Source: CAZXFA01 sp964640085 (GTDB lineage Bacteria > Actinomycetota > UBA4738 > HRBIN12). Taken from it: a DNA stretch of 64,000 nt. Below are positions 1 through 8,111 of this stretch, in pieces; within the stretch, counting starts at the first letter, position 1, and each line of letters starts with the position of its first letter. Position numbers and translations under genes: made by a program. The DNA is taken from positions 124,001-188,000 of the forward strand of contig CAZXFA010000001.1 in the NCBI GenBank assembly GCA_964640085.1. The letters run 5' to 3'. The notes under the pieces are model-generated. The model saw only the letters and a program-made list of their open reading frames with translations. It searched no databases and was not told where the DNA came from.

Positions 1-1868
1 GCGTCGTACTGCAGCAGGAAGGCGTCGGTCTCCCCGAGCAGGATGGCGTCCGGGAGGGCGCCGTTGGTCGCTCCGGCCACCAGCACGCCGGTCGACGTGA
101 TCCCCACGCCGGCGACGCGGTCGTCCCCCGCCGAGCCGAACTGCCGGGTCCAGACCTCGACCCCCTTCGGATCCAGCCGGCGGAGGAAGCCGTCGAACCC
201 CCCGTGCCCGGTCGTGTCGGGGAACACCCCCGAGGTGGTCCCTCCCACGAAGGCCTTCCTCGGGCGGACGACGAGGCCACCGACGTGGTCGTCGCCGGCC
301 GTCCCGAACCGGGTGGTCCGGCGCACCCTGCCGCTGCGCGAGAGCGTGCCGACGAACCCGTCGATGCCTCCGATCCCAGGGCCCCCGAACCTTCCGTCGG
401 TCGTGCCCGCGACCCAGACCCGGCGTCCCTGGACCTCGACCCCGGTGATGCGTTCCGCGCCCCGGGCGCCGATCTGGCGGGTCCAGACCTCGGTTCCCGA
501 ACGAGTGAGCTTCCTCACGAAGGCGTCGAGCCCTCGGCTGCGGCCCGCGAGCCGTCCCCCGGTGGAGCCCGCGACGTACACGCCGGTGGCGTCGAGAGCG
601 ATGGCGAGCGCTTCGTCGTCGGCCCGCGTCCCGAACTGCATGGTCCAGCGTTCGTTCCCCCTCAGGTCGTACGCGCGGACGAACGCGTCGACCCTGCCCG
701 TGGAGCGCTCGCCCCTCAGCGTGCGGTCTGTGGTCCCTGCCACATAGACGCCCGTCCGGTCGACGGCCACCGCGAGTGCCCGATCGACCCCCGTGGTTCC
801 GAACTGCCGCGTCCAAAGCTCCCGACCGCGGGGGTCGTGGACGCGGACGAACGCGTCGGCCAGGCGATGCCAGTCCTGACCCGGCAGCTCCATGTTCGTC
901 TGGCCGACCGCGTACACGCCCCCGGGCCCCGTGTCGAGCCCGAGCGTGAGGTCGTACCGCTGGGTCCCGAACTGGCGGGTCCAGTCGGGTGTCGGGGTGG
1001 GCTGCACGGCCCGGCAGCGGATGTCCGCGTTCAGACATTCGGACACGAGCTGGTCCAGGCGCGGCTGCTGCCACGTGTTCCAGAAGTCCGAGTGCATCGT
1101 GAAGTACGGGCCGCTCGAGAGCAGGAGCGCCGGGCCACCCGCTGGGCCGAGCGGGCTCATCACGCCGAGATGGATCCGCTGGCTGAGCCTGGGAAGGTGG
1201 TGCGGGAACGCGGCTGGGCACGAGGTGCCGATCGGGTACGCCACGTCCGAAGGCTCCAGTCCCACGCCGTTCCAGCAGCTCGGCATGTCCACGATGGCGA
1301 CGATCCCGTCCACGAAGTCGTACCGCTCCGCCCACTGGGTGCAGTCGTAGGGGGCGTCTTCGCGCGGGGTCTTCACGTTCTTGGTCTCGCCGCAGAACCA
1401 GCGCACGTGCGGGTTCCCGGTGGCCGAGGTGGCCGACGGGTTCCCACCGATCATCTTCAGCCCCGGTGGGATCGTCTCCACGTCGCGGCCCTCGAGGCCG
1501 AGGTAGTAGATGCGCATCACCGGCGGGGTGATCTGGCGGCCGTTGAGCGAGAAGACCGGTGCCCAGTACCCGGCGGTATCGCTCGGGACCCGGCACGTCG
1601 TGGAGCCGGCCAGCATCGAGTCCACGGTCGAGTGGGCGTCCACGGTGCTGTTGCCGAAGAAGTCGTGAAGGTGGGACGCGCCCGGCACGCCGGGGTGGAC
1701 GATCGGATCGTCGGGCAGCGTGTGCGAGTGGCGGCAGCGGATCACGAACTGCCCGGGGGAGCCATCCGCGGCCGAAGCGGGCACCGCACCCGCGAGGGAG
1801 GCCAACAGGGCGATCGCGACGAAGGCCGTGACCATCGGCCGGATGGGCTGCGGGGGTCGGGTCCCCAT
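1..1868 (-). CDS. Secreted DUF1996 protein with C-terminal SBBP beta-propeller repeats (partial)
   Basis: Translated directly from the minus strand, this frame stays open from an ATG to the window edge, giving 622 residues with the C-terminus missing. Residues 1-34 form a Sec signal peptide: basic start, hydrophobic core and an ASA-A cleavage site. Residues about 35-290 resemble DUF1996, with a conserved HxHDFFGN-like stretch, a tryptophan/cysteine-rich segment and a HSDFWNTW motif. From about residue 294 there are six units of 52-56 residues with the pattern W-T-R-Q-F-G, D-D, GVYVAGxT, DAFVR. This is the SBBP (beta-propeller) repeat; the sixth unit is cut by the edge. The protein is probably exported and carbohydrate-binding or structural, but no enzymatic role can be read. 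Codon use matches the neighbours. Confidence 0.85.
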   Translation of the reverse strand, partial: MGTRPPQPIRPMVTAFVAIALLASLAGAVPASAADGSPGQFVIRCRHSHTLPDDPIVHPGVPGASHLHDFFGNSTVDAHSTVDSMLAGSTTCRVPSDTAGYWAPVFSLNGRQITPPVMRIYYLGLEGRDVETIPPGLKMIGGNPSATSATGNPHVRWFCGETKNVKTPREDAPYDCTQWAERYDFVDGIVAIVDMPSCWNGVGLEPSDVAYPIGTSCPAAFPHHLPRLSQRIHLGVMSPLGPAGGPALLLSSGPYFTMHSDFWNTWQQPRLDQLVSECLNADIRCRAVQPTPTPDWTRQFGTQRYDLTLGLDTGPGGVYAVGQTNMELPGQDWHRLADAFVRVHDPRGRELWTRQFGTTGVDRALAVAVDRTGVYVAGTTDRTLRGERSTGRVDAFVRAYDLRGNERWTMQFGTRADDEALAIALDATGVYVAGSTGGRLAGRSRGLDAFVRKLTRSGTEVWTRQIGARGAERITGVEVQGRRVWVAGTTDGRFGGPGIGGIDGFVGTLSRSGRVRRTTRFGTAGDDHVGGLVVRPRKAFVGGTTSGVFPDTTGHGGFDGFLRRLDPKGVEVWTRQFGSAGDDRVAGVGITSTGVLVAGATNGALPDAILLGETDAFLLQYD

Positions 1869-1878
1869 GAGACGTCCG

Positions 1879-1884
1879 ACGCTA
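1879..1884 (-). promoter_or_regulatory. -10 box of the DUF1996 gene
   Basis: TAGCGT on the minus strand lies 10 nt before the ATG. This would place the transcript start almost at the start codon, so the mRNA would be leaderless or nearly so. The box fits the TANNNT pattern seen before many other genes here. No clear -35 box is visible. Confidence 0.4.
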
Positions 1885-1904
1885 CCACGGGCGCCAACCG
1901 GGGC

Positions 1905-1910
1905 TAGGAT
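1905..1910 (+). promoter_or_regulatory. -10 box of the aldo/keto reductase gene
   Basis: TAGGAT lies 28 nt before the ATG, and a purine-rich ribosome binding site (GAGAGGAG) sits between them. This gene therefore appears to have an ordinary short leader. It is divergent from the DUF1996 gene, and the two promoters share an intergenic region of about 70 bp. Confidence 0.4.
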
Positions 1911-1938
1911 GGCGTCCCGCCTCGCGAGAGGAGCCGTC

Positions 1939-2910
1939 ATGCGCCACGTGAACCTGGGGCGGCACGGTGTGAAGGTCAGCCGGTTGTGCCTGGGAACGAT
2001 GAACTTCGGCCCGGAGACGAGCGAGGAGGACTCGTTCGCGATCATGGACCGGGCGCTGGATGAGGGCATCAACTTCTTCGACACCGCCAACGTCTACGGG
2101 CGCTGGAAGGGTGTCGGGGCCACCGAGACGATCCTCGGGCACTGGTTCGCGAAGAGCGGCGGTCGCCGGGAGAAGGTGGTCCTGGCCACGAAGGTCTACA
2201 ACAAGATGGGGGATTGGCCGAACGAGTTCCGTCTATCCGCGTACCACATCCGGCGCGCGTGCGAGGACTCCCTACAGAGGCTCCGGACCGACCACATCGA
2301 CCTCTACCAGATGCATCACATCGACCGCCATGCCCCGTGGGACGAGGTGTGGCAGGCATTCGACACGCTCGTGCAGCAGGGGAAGATCAGCTACGTCGGC
2401 TCCTCGAACTTCGCGGGCTGGCACATCGCGCAGGCGAACGAGACCGCACGGGAGCGGCACCGGCTCGGACTCGCGTCCGAGCAGTGTGAGTACAGCCTCG
2501 CCCAACGGATGGGCGAGCTCGAGGTCCTGCCCGCCTGCGAGGGCTACGGCATGGGCGTGATCCCCTACAGCCCGCTCGCCGGCGGCCTGCTGGGCGGGAT
2601 CCTCGGGAAGACCGGCGGGCGGAGCCAGAGCGACGAGTGGGTGCAAGGGGAGCTCGCCGAGCGTCGGGACCAGGTCGAGGCGTTCGAGGCGCTCTGCCGC
2701 GAGCTGGGCGAGGCCCCCGCCGTGGTGGCCCATGCGTGGCTCCTGGCGAACCCGGTGGTGACGGCCCCGATCATCGGGCCGCGGACGATCGAGCAGCTCG
2801 ATGCTCCGCTCCGTTCGCTCGAGGTGGAGCTGGGCGAGGACGCCATGCGGCGCCTGGACGAGATCTTCCCCGGGCCAGGCGGCCCCGCTCCCGAAGCCTA
2901 CGCCTGGTAG
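1939..2910 (+). CDS. Aldo/keto reductase
   Basis: The 323-residue protein is a typical NADPH-dependent aldo/keto reductase of the (beta/alpha)8 fold, closest in style to the YajO/YhdN group, reducing aldehydes or ketones in the cytoplasm. The catalytic tetrad is visible: Asp48 and Tyr53 (DTANVYG), Lys85 (ATKV) and His126 (QMHH). The C-terminal cofactor segment includes a GPRT motif. The ATG was chosen because GAGAGGAG precedes it and the family N-terminus (MRHVNLGxxGxKVSRLCLG) begins there; longer in-frame starts run back into the divergent gene. It is probably monocistronic. The substrate cannot be inferred. Confidence 0.93.
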   Translation: MRHVNLGRHGVKVSRLCLGTMNFGPETSEEDSFAIMDRALDEGINFFDTANVYGRWKGVGATETILGHWFAKSGGRREKVVLATKVYNKMGDWPNEFRLSAYHIRRACEDSLQRLRTDHIDLYQMHHIDRHAPWDEVWQAFDTLVQQGKISYVGSSNFAGWHIAQANETARERHRLGLASEQCEYSLAQRMGELEVLPACEGYGMGVIPYSPLAGGLLGGILGKTGGRSQSDEWVQGELAERRDQVEAFEALCRELGEAPAVVAHAWLLANPVVTAPIIGPRTIEQLDAPLRSLEVELGEDAMRRLDEIFPGPGGPAPEAYAW

Positions 2911-2929
2911 GGATCTCGGTCGGCCGGTA

Positions 2930-2935
2930 TATCGT
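2930..2935 (+). promoter_or_regulatory. -10 box of the LiaF-like gene (leaderless)
   Basis: TATCGT ends 6 nt before the GTG start, so transcription should begin at or next to the start codon. The lack of any Shine-Dalgarno sequence before the GTG agrees with a leaderless mRNA. Confidence 0.4.
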
Positions 2936-2941
2936 TCGACC

Positions 2942-3883
2942 GTGGGCCGTGCCCGTTCGTTCCTGTTCGCGCTGCTCCTGATCGGGGCCGGGGTCCTCCT
3001 GCTGCTCCAGCAAGCGGAGGTGATCGCGGAGGACGTCAGCGTGTGGCCGATCATCCTGATGGGCGTCGGCGCCCTGTGGGTCCTCGAACGTCTGCTCCTG
3101 GGTGGCGGTGAGGGGTACGTGTTCCCGCTCGTGGTGTTCGCGATCGGACTGGCGTTCCTCCTCGAGGACCTGGACGTCGTCGACCCTGACGGGGTCCTGC
3201 TGCCGCTGGTGGTGATCGCGATCGGGCTCGGGTTGCTGCTCGGCGCCGCTCCCGCGCGGGGGCCGCGCTCGGAGCGGCGACAGGTGCCGCTCGAGGGGGC
3301 GAGCAGGGCACGCATCGAGGTGGACCACGGCGCAGGCCGGCTCCGGATCGGGTCGCACGTCGGCGGGGAGGACCTGGTGGAAGGGACGTTCGTCGGAGGG
3401 GTGGACGTCCGCCGGCGGCGCGATGACGGGAGCGTCGACGTGCGGCTCTCGGCCAACCCGTGGCGGGCTGGGTTCCCGTGGGCGCGTGGCGGGGCCCTGG
3501 ACTGGTCCCTCACCCTGTCGCGCAGCGTGCCGACCGAGCTCCACGTCAACACGGGCGCGAGCAACGCCGAGATCGACCTGAGCGAGAGCCACGTCGAGGA
3601 GCTCCGGCTCGAGACCGGGGCGAGCAAGACCGTCGTCACCGTTCCGGCCACGGGGAAGCCAACGGTCCGGATCCGGGGCGGCGCCGCCGAGATCAAGGTG
3701 GTCGTCCCGGCCAGGATGGCGGCCCGGATCCGGATCCAAGGGGCGCTCGCGGCCGTGTTCGTCGACCGGCACCGGTTCCCCGAGGCGGACGACCGCGAAT
3801 ACCGCTCCCCAGACCTGGAGGAGGCGGCCGATCGTGCCGACATCCAGGTCGACGCCGGCGCCGCGAAGGTCGAGGTCCTCTGA
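2942..3883 (+). CDS. LiaF/LiaI-like membrane protein with C-terminal beta domain
   Basis: The 313-residue protein has four predicted membrane segments in its first 110 residues: FLFALLLIGAGVLLLL, a WPIILMGVGALWVL segment, PLVVFAIGLAFLL, and LLPLVVIAIGLGLLL. These resemble the paired helices of LiaI/DUF5668 proteins. Residues from about 120 to the end form a repetitive beta-rich region with phrases such as VNTGASNAEIDLS and LETGASKTVVTVP. It is typical of the LiaF/DUF4097 'toastrack' domain, which in other bacteria senses or responds to envelope stress. The GTG was chosen because a -10 box lies just upstream and longer versions overlap the reductase gene. No LiaRS-type two-component genes are adjacent, so the role is inferred only from fold. 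Confidence 0.75.
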   Translation: MGRARSFLFALLLIGAGVLLLLQQAEVIAEDVSVWPIILMGVGALWVLERLLLGGGEGYVFPLVVFAIGLAFLLEDLDVVDPDGVLLPLVVIAIGLGLLLGAAPARGPRSERRQVPLEGASRARIEVDHGAGRLRIGSHVGGEDLVEGTFVGGVDVRRRRDDGSVDVRLSANPWRAGFPWARGGALDWSLTLSRSVPTELHVNTGASNAEIDLSESHVEELRLETGASKTVVTVPATGKPTVRIRGGAAEIKVVVPARMAARIRIQGALAAVFVDRHRFPEADDREYRSPDLEEAADRADIQVDAGAAKVEVL

Positions 3884-3887
3884 CGGA

Positions 3888-5219
3888 TCAGAGCACGCCG
3901 GCGGCGCGCAGGGCGGACTCACGCGCGCGCTCGGTGAGCCGACCGAGGCCCTCGGAGATCCGAGGCTCTGGCGGCTCGGGGTCCTCGATCCGACGGGCGT
4001 GCATCGGGATCCGCCCGAGGTCGCTGTGGAACAGCTCCCGAGCCGTGCCGAGCGTCCGATGGGGACCCGTGCGCCGGCCTTCCCGCATGACCGGGACGAG
4101 CAGCGGTTCGTGGTCGTCGGGCAGCGGCTCGTCCCGGAGGGCCAGCACGTCACCCTCCGCGCCGCGGAACACCTGCTTGCGTCCCGGGTACGTGTGCTTG
4201 TTCGGCGAGAGCTTGATCATCGGCCGGCCGTCGTACTCCACGAGCTTGTAGGCCGAGTCGAGGTAGGGGGCGTCGGCCGAGACTCCGATCCGGGTGCCCA
4301 CTCCGAACGCATCGATCGGCGCTCCGGAGCGGACGAGCCGGTCGACCTCGAACTCGTCCAGGCCGCCGCTCGCGAAGATCCGGACGCCGTCGTGGTCCGC
4401 CTCGTCCAAGATCGCCCGGCTCCGCCGGGCGAGCTCGGCCAGGTCGCCGCTGTCCAACCGGACCCCGAGGTTGCGCTCCAGCCCGAGCTCGCGGATCACG
4501 TCGATCGCGGTGCGGACGCCGTTCAGGGTGTCGTAGGTGTCCACCAGGAACGTCGTCTTGTCCGGGAAATCCTGCGCGAAGGTTCGGAACGCCTCGGCCT
4601 CGGTCGGGAACGACTCGATGTAGGAATGGGCCATCGTCCCCACCACCGGCAGCCCGAACCGGCGCCCGGCCTCCACGTTGCTCGTCGCCGCGAACCCCAC
4701 GATCCACGTCACCCTTGCGACGTTCAGCGCGGCGTCGAGCCCCTGCGTGCGCCGCAGCGCGAAGTCCACCACGCTCCGCCCGTCGGCGGCCAGGACGCAT
4801 CGGGCGGCCTTCGAGGCGATCGTGGTCTGGAAGGTGATCTGGTTCAGGAGGTACGGCTCCACGAGCTGCGCCACGGCGATCGGTGCGGTGAGCTCGAGCA
4901 GCGGCTCGTTCGCGTAGACGACCCGCCCCTCCGGCACCGCCCACACGTCGCCGTCGAACCGGAGCCGGGCGAAGGCCTCGAGCACCTCGTCGTCGAACCC
5001 CAGCTCGCGGCCGAGGTGCTCGAGCTCGTTCTCGGTGAACCCGAACGTCTCGAGGAACGCCAGGCAAGGCTCCAGCCCCGCCGAGACCAGGAACCCACGG
5101 TCCGGCGGAAGGGCCCGGACGAACAGGCTGAACGTGGCCTCCTGGCGCATGCCGCGCTGGAGGTAGCTCGCGGCCATGTTGAGCTCGTAGAGGTCGGTCA
5201 GCAGGGCGCTGGGCGGCAT
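3888..5219 (-). CDS. pncB: Nicotinate phosphoribosyltransferase
   Basis: The 443-residue enzyme joins nicotinate to PRPP to make nicotinate mononucleotide, the Preiss-Handler entry into NAD synthesis. Family features are present: the N-terminal LLTDLYELNMA, GTMAHSYIESF around the expected phosphorylated histidine, VDTYDTLNGV, RLDSGDLAEL in the phosphate-binding barrel, and ASGGLDEFEV. Length is normal. It ends 5 bp from the convergent LiaF-like gene and is transcribed away from the hydrogenase island. A supply of NAD(P) is relevant to the neighbouring NAD(P)-linked hydrogenase, but co-location may be chance. Confidence 0.95.
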   Translation of the reverse strand: MPPSALLTDLYELNMAASYLQRGMRQEATFSLFVRALPPDRGFLVSAGLEPCLAFLETFGFTENELEHLGRELGFDDEVLEAFARLRFDGDVWAVPEGRVVYANEPLLELTAPIAVAQLVEPYLLNQITFQTTIASKAARCVLAADGRSVVDFALRRTQGLDAALNVARVTWIVGFAATSNVEAGRRFGLPVVGTMAHSYIESFPTEAEAFRTFAQDFPDKTTFLVDTYDTLNGVRTAIDVIRELGLERNLGVRLDSGDLAELARRSRAILDEADHDGVRIFASGGLDEFEVDRLVRSGAPIDAFGVGTRIGVSADAPYLDSAYKLVEYDGRPMIKLSPNKHTYPGRKQVFRGAEGDVLALRDEPLPDDHEPLLVPVMREGRRTGPHRTLGTARELFHSDLGRIPMHARRIEDPEPPEPRISEGLGRLTERARESALRAAGVL

Positions 5220-5228
5220 CGGACCATA

Positions 5229-5234
5229 AGGCTA
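5229..5234 (-). promoter_or_regulatory. -10 box of pncB
   Basis: TAGCCT on the minus strand ends 9 nt before the pncB ATG. This fits a leaderless or near-leaderless transcript like several others in the window. Confidence 0.35.
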
Positions 5235-5350
5235 CGCGACGGCGCTGGGCCGGACCCGCCTCCGGGGGTCGGAGGTCCCCCCGACGGTGCGCCCTTCGCC
5301 AGGTGGGCGCGACCGTCACCTCCGCCAGCCTGGTGGCGGGAGGTGTGCTC

Positions 5351-6445
5351 GTGCGGTACCTGGACCGCCCGGGGATCGGCGCGCTGCTGCGCTCGCTCGT
5401 GGATGCGGGCTACGCGCTGATCGGACCGACCGTGCGTGAGGGGGCCATCGTCCTCGAGGAGATCGAAGGGATCGAGGACCTCCCGTCGGGGGTGGGCGAG
5501 GAGCAGGCGCCCGGTGCCTACCGGCTGACCGAGCGCAACGACGACCGACTCTTCGGCTGGGCGCACGGCCCCGATGCAGCCAAGCGTTTCCTGTTCCCTC
5601 CGCGCGAGCTCCTGGCGACCGTCCGCCGGAACGGCTCGATGACCGTGGTGCGCCCGGGGGAAGAGCGCCCGTACGCGGTCGTCGGCCTCCGGTCCTGCGA
5701 CCTGCACGCGATCGCGGTGCAGGACCGGGTGTTTATGGACCTGGACCCCGCCTACCGGCGCCGGCGGGAGCGTGCCGTGTTCGTCGGCGTGAACTGCGCC
5801 GAGCCCGGTTCGACCTGCTTCTGCGCCTCGATGGGCACCGGCCCGCGATGCACGACCGGGTTCGACCTGGCGCTGACCGAGCTCGACGAGGGGTTCGCGG
5901 TGGAGGCCGGGACGCCGAGGGGCGAGGAGCTCCTGTCGGCCGTCGAGAGCCGCGAGGCGACCCGAGCCGAGGTCGCCGCGGTCGAGCGGATCGTCGGGCG
6001 GGCGACCGCCCGGATGGGGCGGACGCTGGACACGTCCGACATGCCGGGGCTGCTGTACCGGAACCGGGAACACCCTCGTTGGGCCGCTGTCGCGGCCCGG
6101 TGCCTGGCCTGCGCGAACTGCACGAACGTGTGCCCCACGTGCTTCTGCCACGACGTCGTGGACGGCGTGAGCCTGTCGGGCGACGTGGCGACGCGGACCC
6201 GCGAGTGGGCCAGCTGCTTCGGCCAGGAGTACAGCTGGGCCGCGGGCGAGACGGTCCGGATGTCCCGGGACTCCCGTTACCGCCAGTGGCTGACCCACAA
6301 GTTCGCCTCTTGGATCGACCAGTACGGAACGTCCGGCTGCGTCGGCTGCGGACGCTGCATCACCTGGTGCCCGGTCGGCATCGACGTGACCGAGGAGATC
6401 GTCGCGATCCGCGCGACCGACGGTGAGGTGGTGGAGGCGGGGTGA
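5351..6445 (+). CDS. hydB: Group 3b (sulf)hydrogenase beta subunit, AsrA-like iron-sulfur protein
   Basis: The 364-residue protein belongs to the HydB / anaerobic sulfite reductase subunit A family, which carries electrons between the NAD(P)-binding gamma subunit and the hydrogenase core. The C-terminal third has two cysteine groups typical of [4Fe-4S] clusters: CLACANCTNVCPTCFC, and CVGCGRCITWCP followed by G. It also has an N-terminal APTVRDGA-like stretch (GPTVREGAIV). The GTG was chosen because GGGAGGT stands 6 nt upstream and family members start near this point; an in-frame GTG 48 bp earlier is possible. It overlaps hydG by 4 bp and is the first gene of hydBGDA. The adjacent hydrogenase subunits favour HydB over a true sulfite reductase subunit. 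Confidence 0.9.
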   Translation: MRYLDRPGIGALLRSLVDAGYALIGPTVREGAIVLEEIEGIEDLPSGVGEEQAPGAYRLTERNDDRLFGWAHGPDAAKRFLFPPRELLATVRRNGSMTVVRPGEERPYAVVGLRSCDLHAIAVQDRVFMDLDPAYRRRRERAVFVGVNCAEPGSTCFCASMGTGPRCTTGFDLALTELDEGFAVEAGTPRGEELLSAVESREATRAEVAAVERIVGRATARMGRTLDTSDMPGLLYRNREHPRWAAVAARCLACANCTNVCPTCFCHDVVDGVSLSGDVATRTREWASCFGQEYSWAAGETVRMSRDSRYRQWLTHKFASWIDQYGTSGCVGCGRCITWCPVGIDVTEEIVAIRATDGEVVEAG

Positions 6446-7314
6446 ACGCGAGCGTGACCGAGGTCCGTCGGACGCAGCCGGAGGGTGGCCCCACCCGCGT
6501 GGCCGTGATCCAGCGGGTCGTGCCCGAGACCCCGGAGTCGGCCACGTACTGGAGCACGTGGCGCGACGGCGACGGGGAGGGGTACGCGTTCGAGGCGGGC
6601 CAGTTCAACATGATCTACGTCTACGGGGTCGGCGAGGTCGCGATCTCGATCTCGTCCGACCCGGCGCACCCGCAACGGCTCGGCCACACGATCCGCTCGG
6701 TCGGCCGGGTGACGAACGTGATCAAGGACCTGAAGCCCGGGGACGAGATCGGGATCCGCGGTCCGTTCGGGACGCCCTGGCCGCTGCACGAGGCGGAGAG
6801 AGGCGACCTGGTCGTGGTCGCCGGTGGGGTGGGCGTCTGCCCCGTGCGCCCGGCGATCGAGACCGCGATGCGCCGACGGGACCGCTACCGACGTTTGATC
6901 CTGTTGCTCGGGGCGAGGACGCCGCGGCTCCTCCCGTACCAGGAGGAGCTCGACTGGTGGCTCGCCACGATGGAGCGCCTGGGGGTCGAGCTCCACCTGA
7001 CGGTGGACGAGGCCGAGCCGGGCTGGCTCTACGGCGAGGGCGTCGTCACGACGCTGTTCCCGAAGGCGCAGATCGAGGCGGCGCGCACGACCGCGTTCAT
7101 CTGCGGCCCCGAGATCATGATGCGCTTCGCCGGTGAAGGCCTGACCGAGCTCGGGGTACCGCGCGAGCGGATCTTCGTCTCGATGGAGCGGAACATGCAG
7201 TGCGGGATCCGGCTCTGCGGGCACTGCCAGCTGGGGCCCTACTTCGTGTGCGCCGACGGGCCCGTGTTCAGGTACGACCGGATCGCCGACCTCTTGGAGG
7301 TGCGCGAGCTGTGA
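6442..7314 (+). CDS. hydG: Group 3b (sulf)hydrogenase gamma subunit, FAD/NAD(P)-binding
   Basis: The 290-residue protein is of the ferredoxin-NADP reductase fold (HydG/AsrB family). It should bind FAD in the N-terminal barrel (AISISSDP) and NAD(P) in the C-terminal half (VAGGVGVCPVRP). A C-terminal cysteine set (CGIRLCGHCQLGP...FVC) holds a [2Fe-2S] cluster. It passes hydride electrons between NAD(P)H and HydB. The GTG start overlaps the hydB stop and its own stop overlaps hydD, each by 4 bp, so the four subunits are almost certainly translationally coupled. Confidence 0.93.
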   Translation: MNASVTEVRRTQPEGGPTRVAVIQRVVPETPESATYWSTWRDGDGEGYAFEAGQFNMIYVYGVGEVAISISSDPAHPQRLGHTIRSVGRVTNVIKDLKPGDEIGIRGPFGTPWPLHEAERGDLVVVAGGVGVCPVRPAIETAMRRRDRYRRLILLLGARTPRLLPYQEELDWWLATMERLGVELHLTVDEAEPGWLYGEGVVTTLFPKAQIEAARTTAFICGPEIMMRFAGEGLTELGVPRERIFVSMERNMQCGIRLCGHCQLGPYFVCADGPVFRYDRIADLLEVREL

Positions 7315-8111
7315 TCGCCAGCCCGAAACGCGGACCGCGGGTCGCGGTGTTCAAGATGGCCTCCTGCGACGGGTGCCAGCTGCAGCTGCTGGACGCCGAG
7401 GAGGCCCTGCTCGAGCTGGCGGGGGCTATCCAGATCGTGAACTTCGCCGAGGCCTCGAGCCACATGGAGCCGGGGCCGTACGACGTGACGCTGGTCGAGG
7501 GGTCGGTCTCGACACCCGAGCAGGAGGAGCAGATCCGGCAGATCCGTGGGGACACGCGGTTCCTGATCACGATCGGCGCCTGCGCGACCTCCGGCGGGGT
7601 CCAGGCGCTGCGGAACGCGACCGGCAAGCACGAGGAGTTCATCCGGACCGTCTACCCGACGCCCGAGTACGTGGCCTCCCTGGAGGACTCGCATCCGATC
7701 GCGGACTACGTGGACGTGGACCTGGAGCTCACCGGCTGCCCGATCGATCGGGGCGAGCTGCTCCACGCGATTTCCTCGCTCGTGCACGGCGCGGTGCCTC
7801 GGGTCTCGACCTCGCCGGTCTGCGTGGAGTGCAAGCGCCGCGGCTACGTCTGCGTCGTGGTGGCGAAGGGCGAGCCCTGCCTGGGCCCGGTCACCCGCAC
7901 CGGCTGCGGCGCGTTGTGTCCGGGGTGGGGGCGCGGCTGCTACGGCTGCTTCGGCCCCGCCCAGTCCTCGAACAACACCGAGGCGCTCGGTCGACGGTTC
8001 GGCGAGCTCGGGCTCTCCCCGAACGAGACGGCCGACCGGTTCCGGTTCATCACCGGGTGGGCTCCCCCCTTCCGGGAGGCGGCCAACGAGCTCGAGGAGG
8101 CAGCGCCGTGA
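7311..8111 (+). CDS. hydD: Group 3b [NiFe] hydrogenase small (delta) subunit
   Basis: The 266-residue protein is the electron-transfer small subunit. It has the proximal-cluster ligands C19 and C22 (ASCDGCQ), a GACATSGG motif and a TGCP motif. A cysteine-rich C-terminal part (CxxxRG, GEPCLGPVTRTGCGALCP, GCYGC) should hold two more [4Fe-4S] clusters. No twin-arginine signal is present, so the enzyme is cytoplasmic, as expected for group 3. The GTG was chosen for its 4-bp overlap with hydG; upstream extensions would only be read through that gene. Confidence 0.95.
   Translation: MIASPKRGPRVAVFKMASCDGCQLQLLDAEEALLELAGAIQIVNFAEASSHMEPGPYDVTLVEGSVSTPEQEEQIRQIRGDTRFLITIGACATSGGVQALRNATGKHEEFIRTVYPTPEYVASLEDSHPIADYVDVDLELTGCPIDRGELLHAISSLVHGAVPRVSTSPVCVECKRRGYVCVVVAKGEPCLGPVTRTGCGALCPGWGRGCYGCFGPAQSSNNTEALGRRFGELGLSPNETADRFRFITGWAPPFREAANELEEAAP

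Noticed and set aside
204..1907. Long open frame of 567 codons on the plus strand
   Set aside because: It is a shadow of the minus-strand DUF1996/propeller gene: the plus-strand product is Arg/Pro/Glu-rich without domain motifs, while the minus strand gives a signal peptide, recognisable motifs and repeats.
5351..7314. hydB-hydG as an anaerobic sulfite reductase (asrAB)
   Set aside because: There is no asrC-type siroheme subunit, and the next two genes are [NiFe] hydrogenase small and large subunits in a coupled operon.
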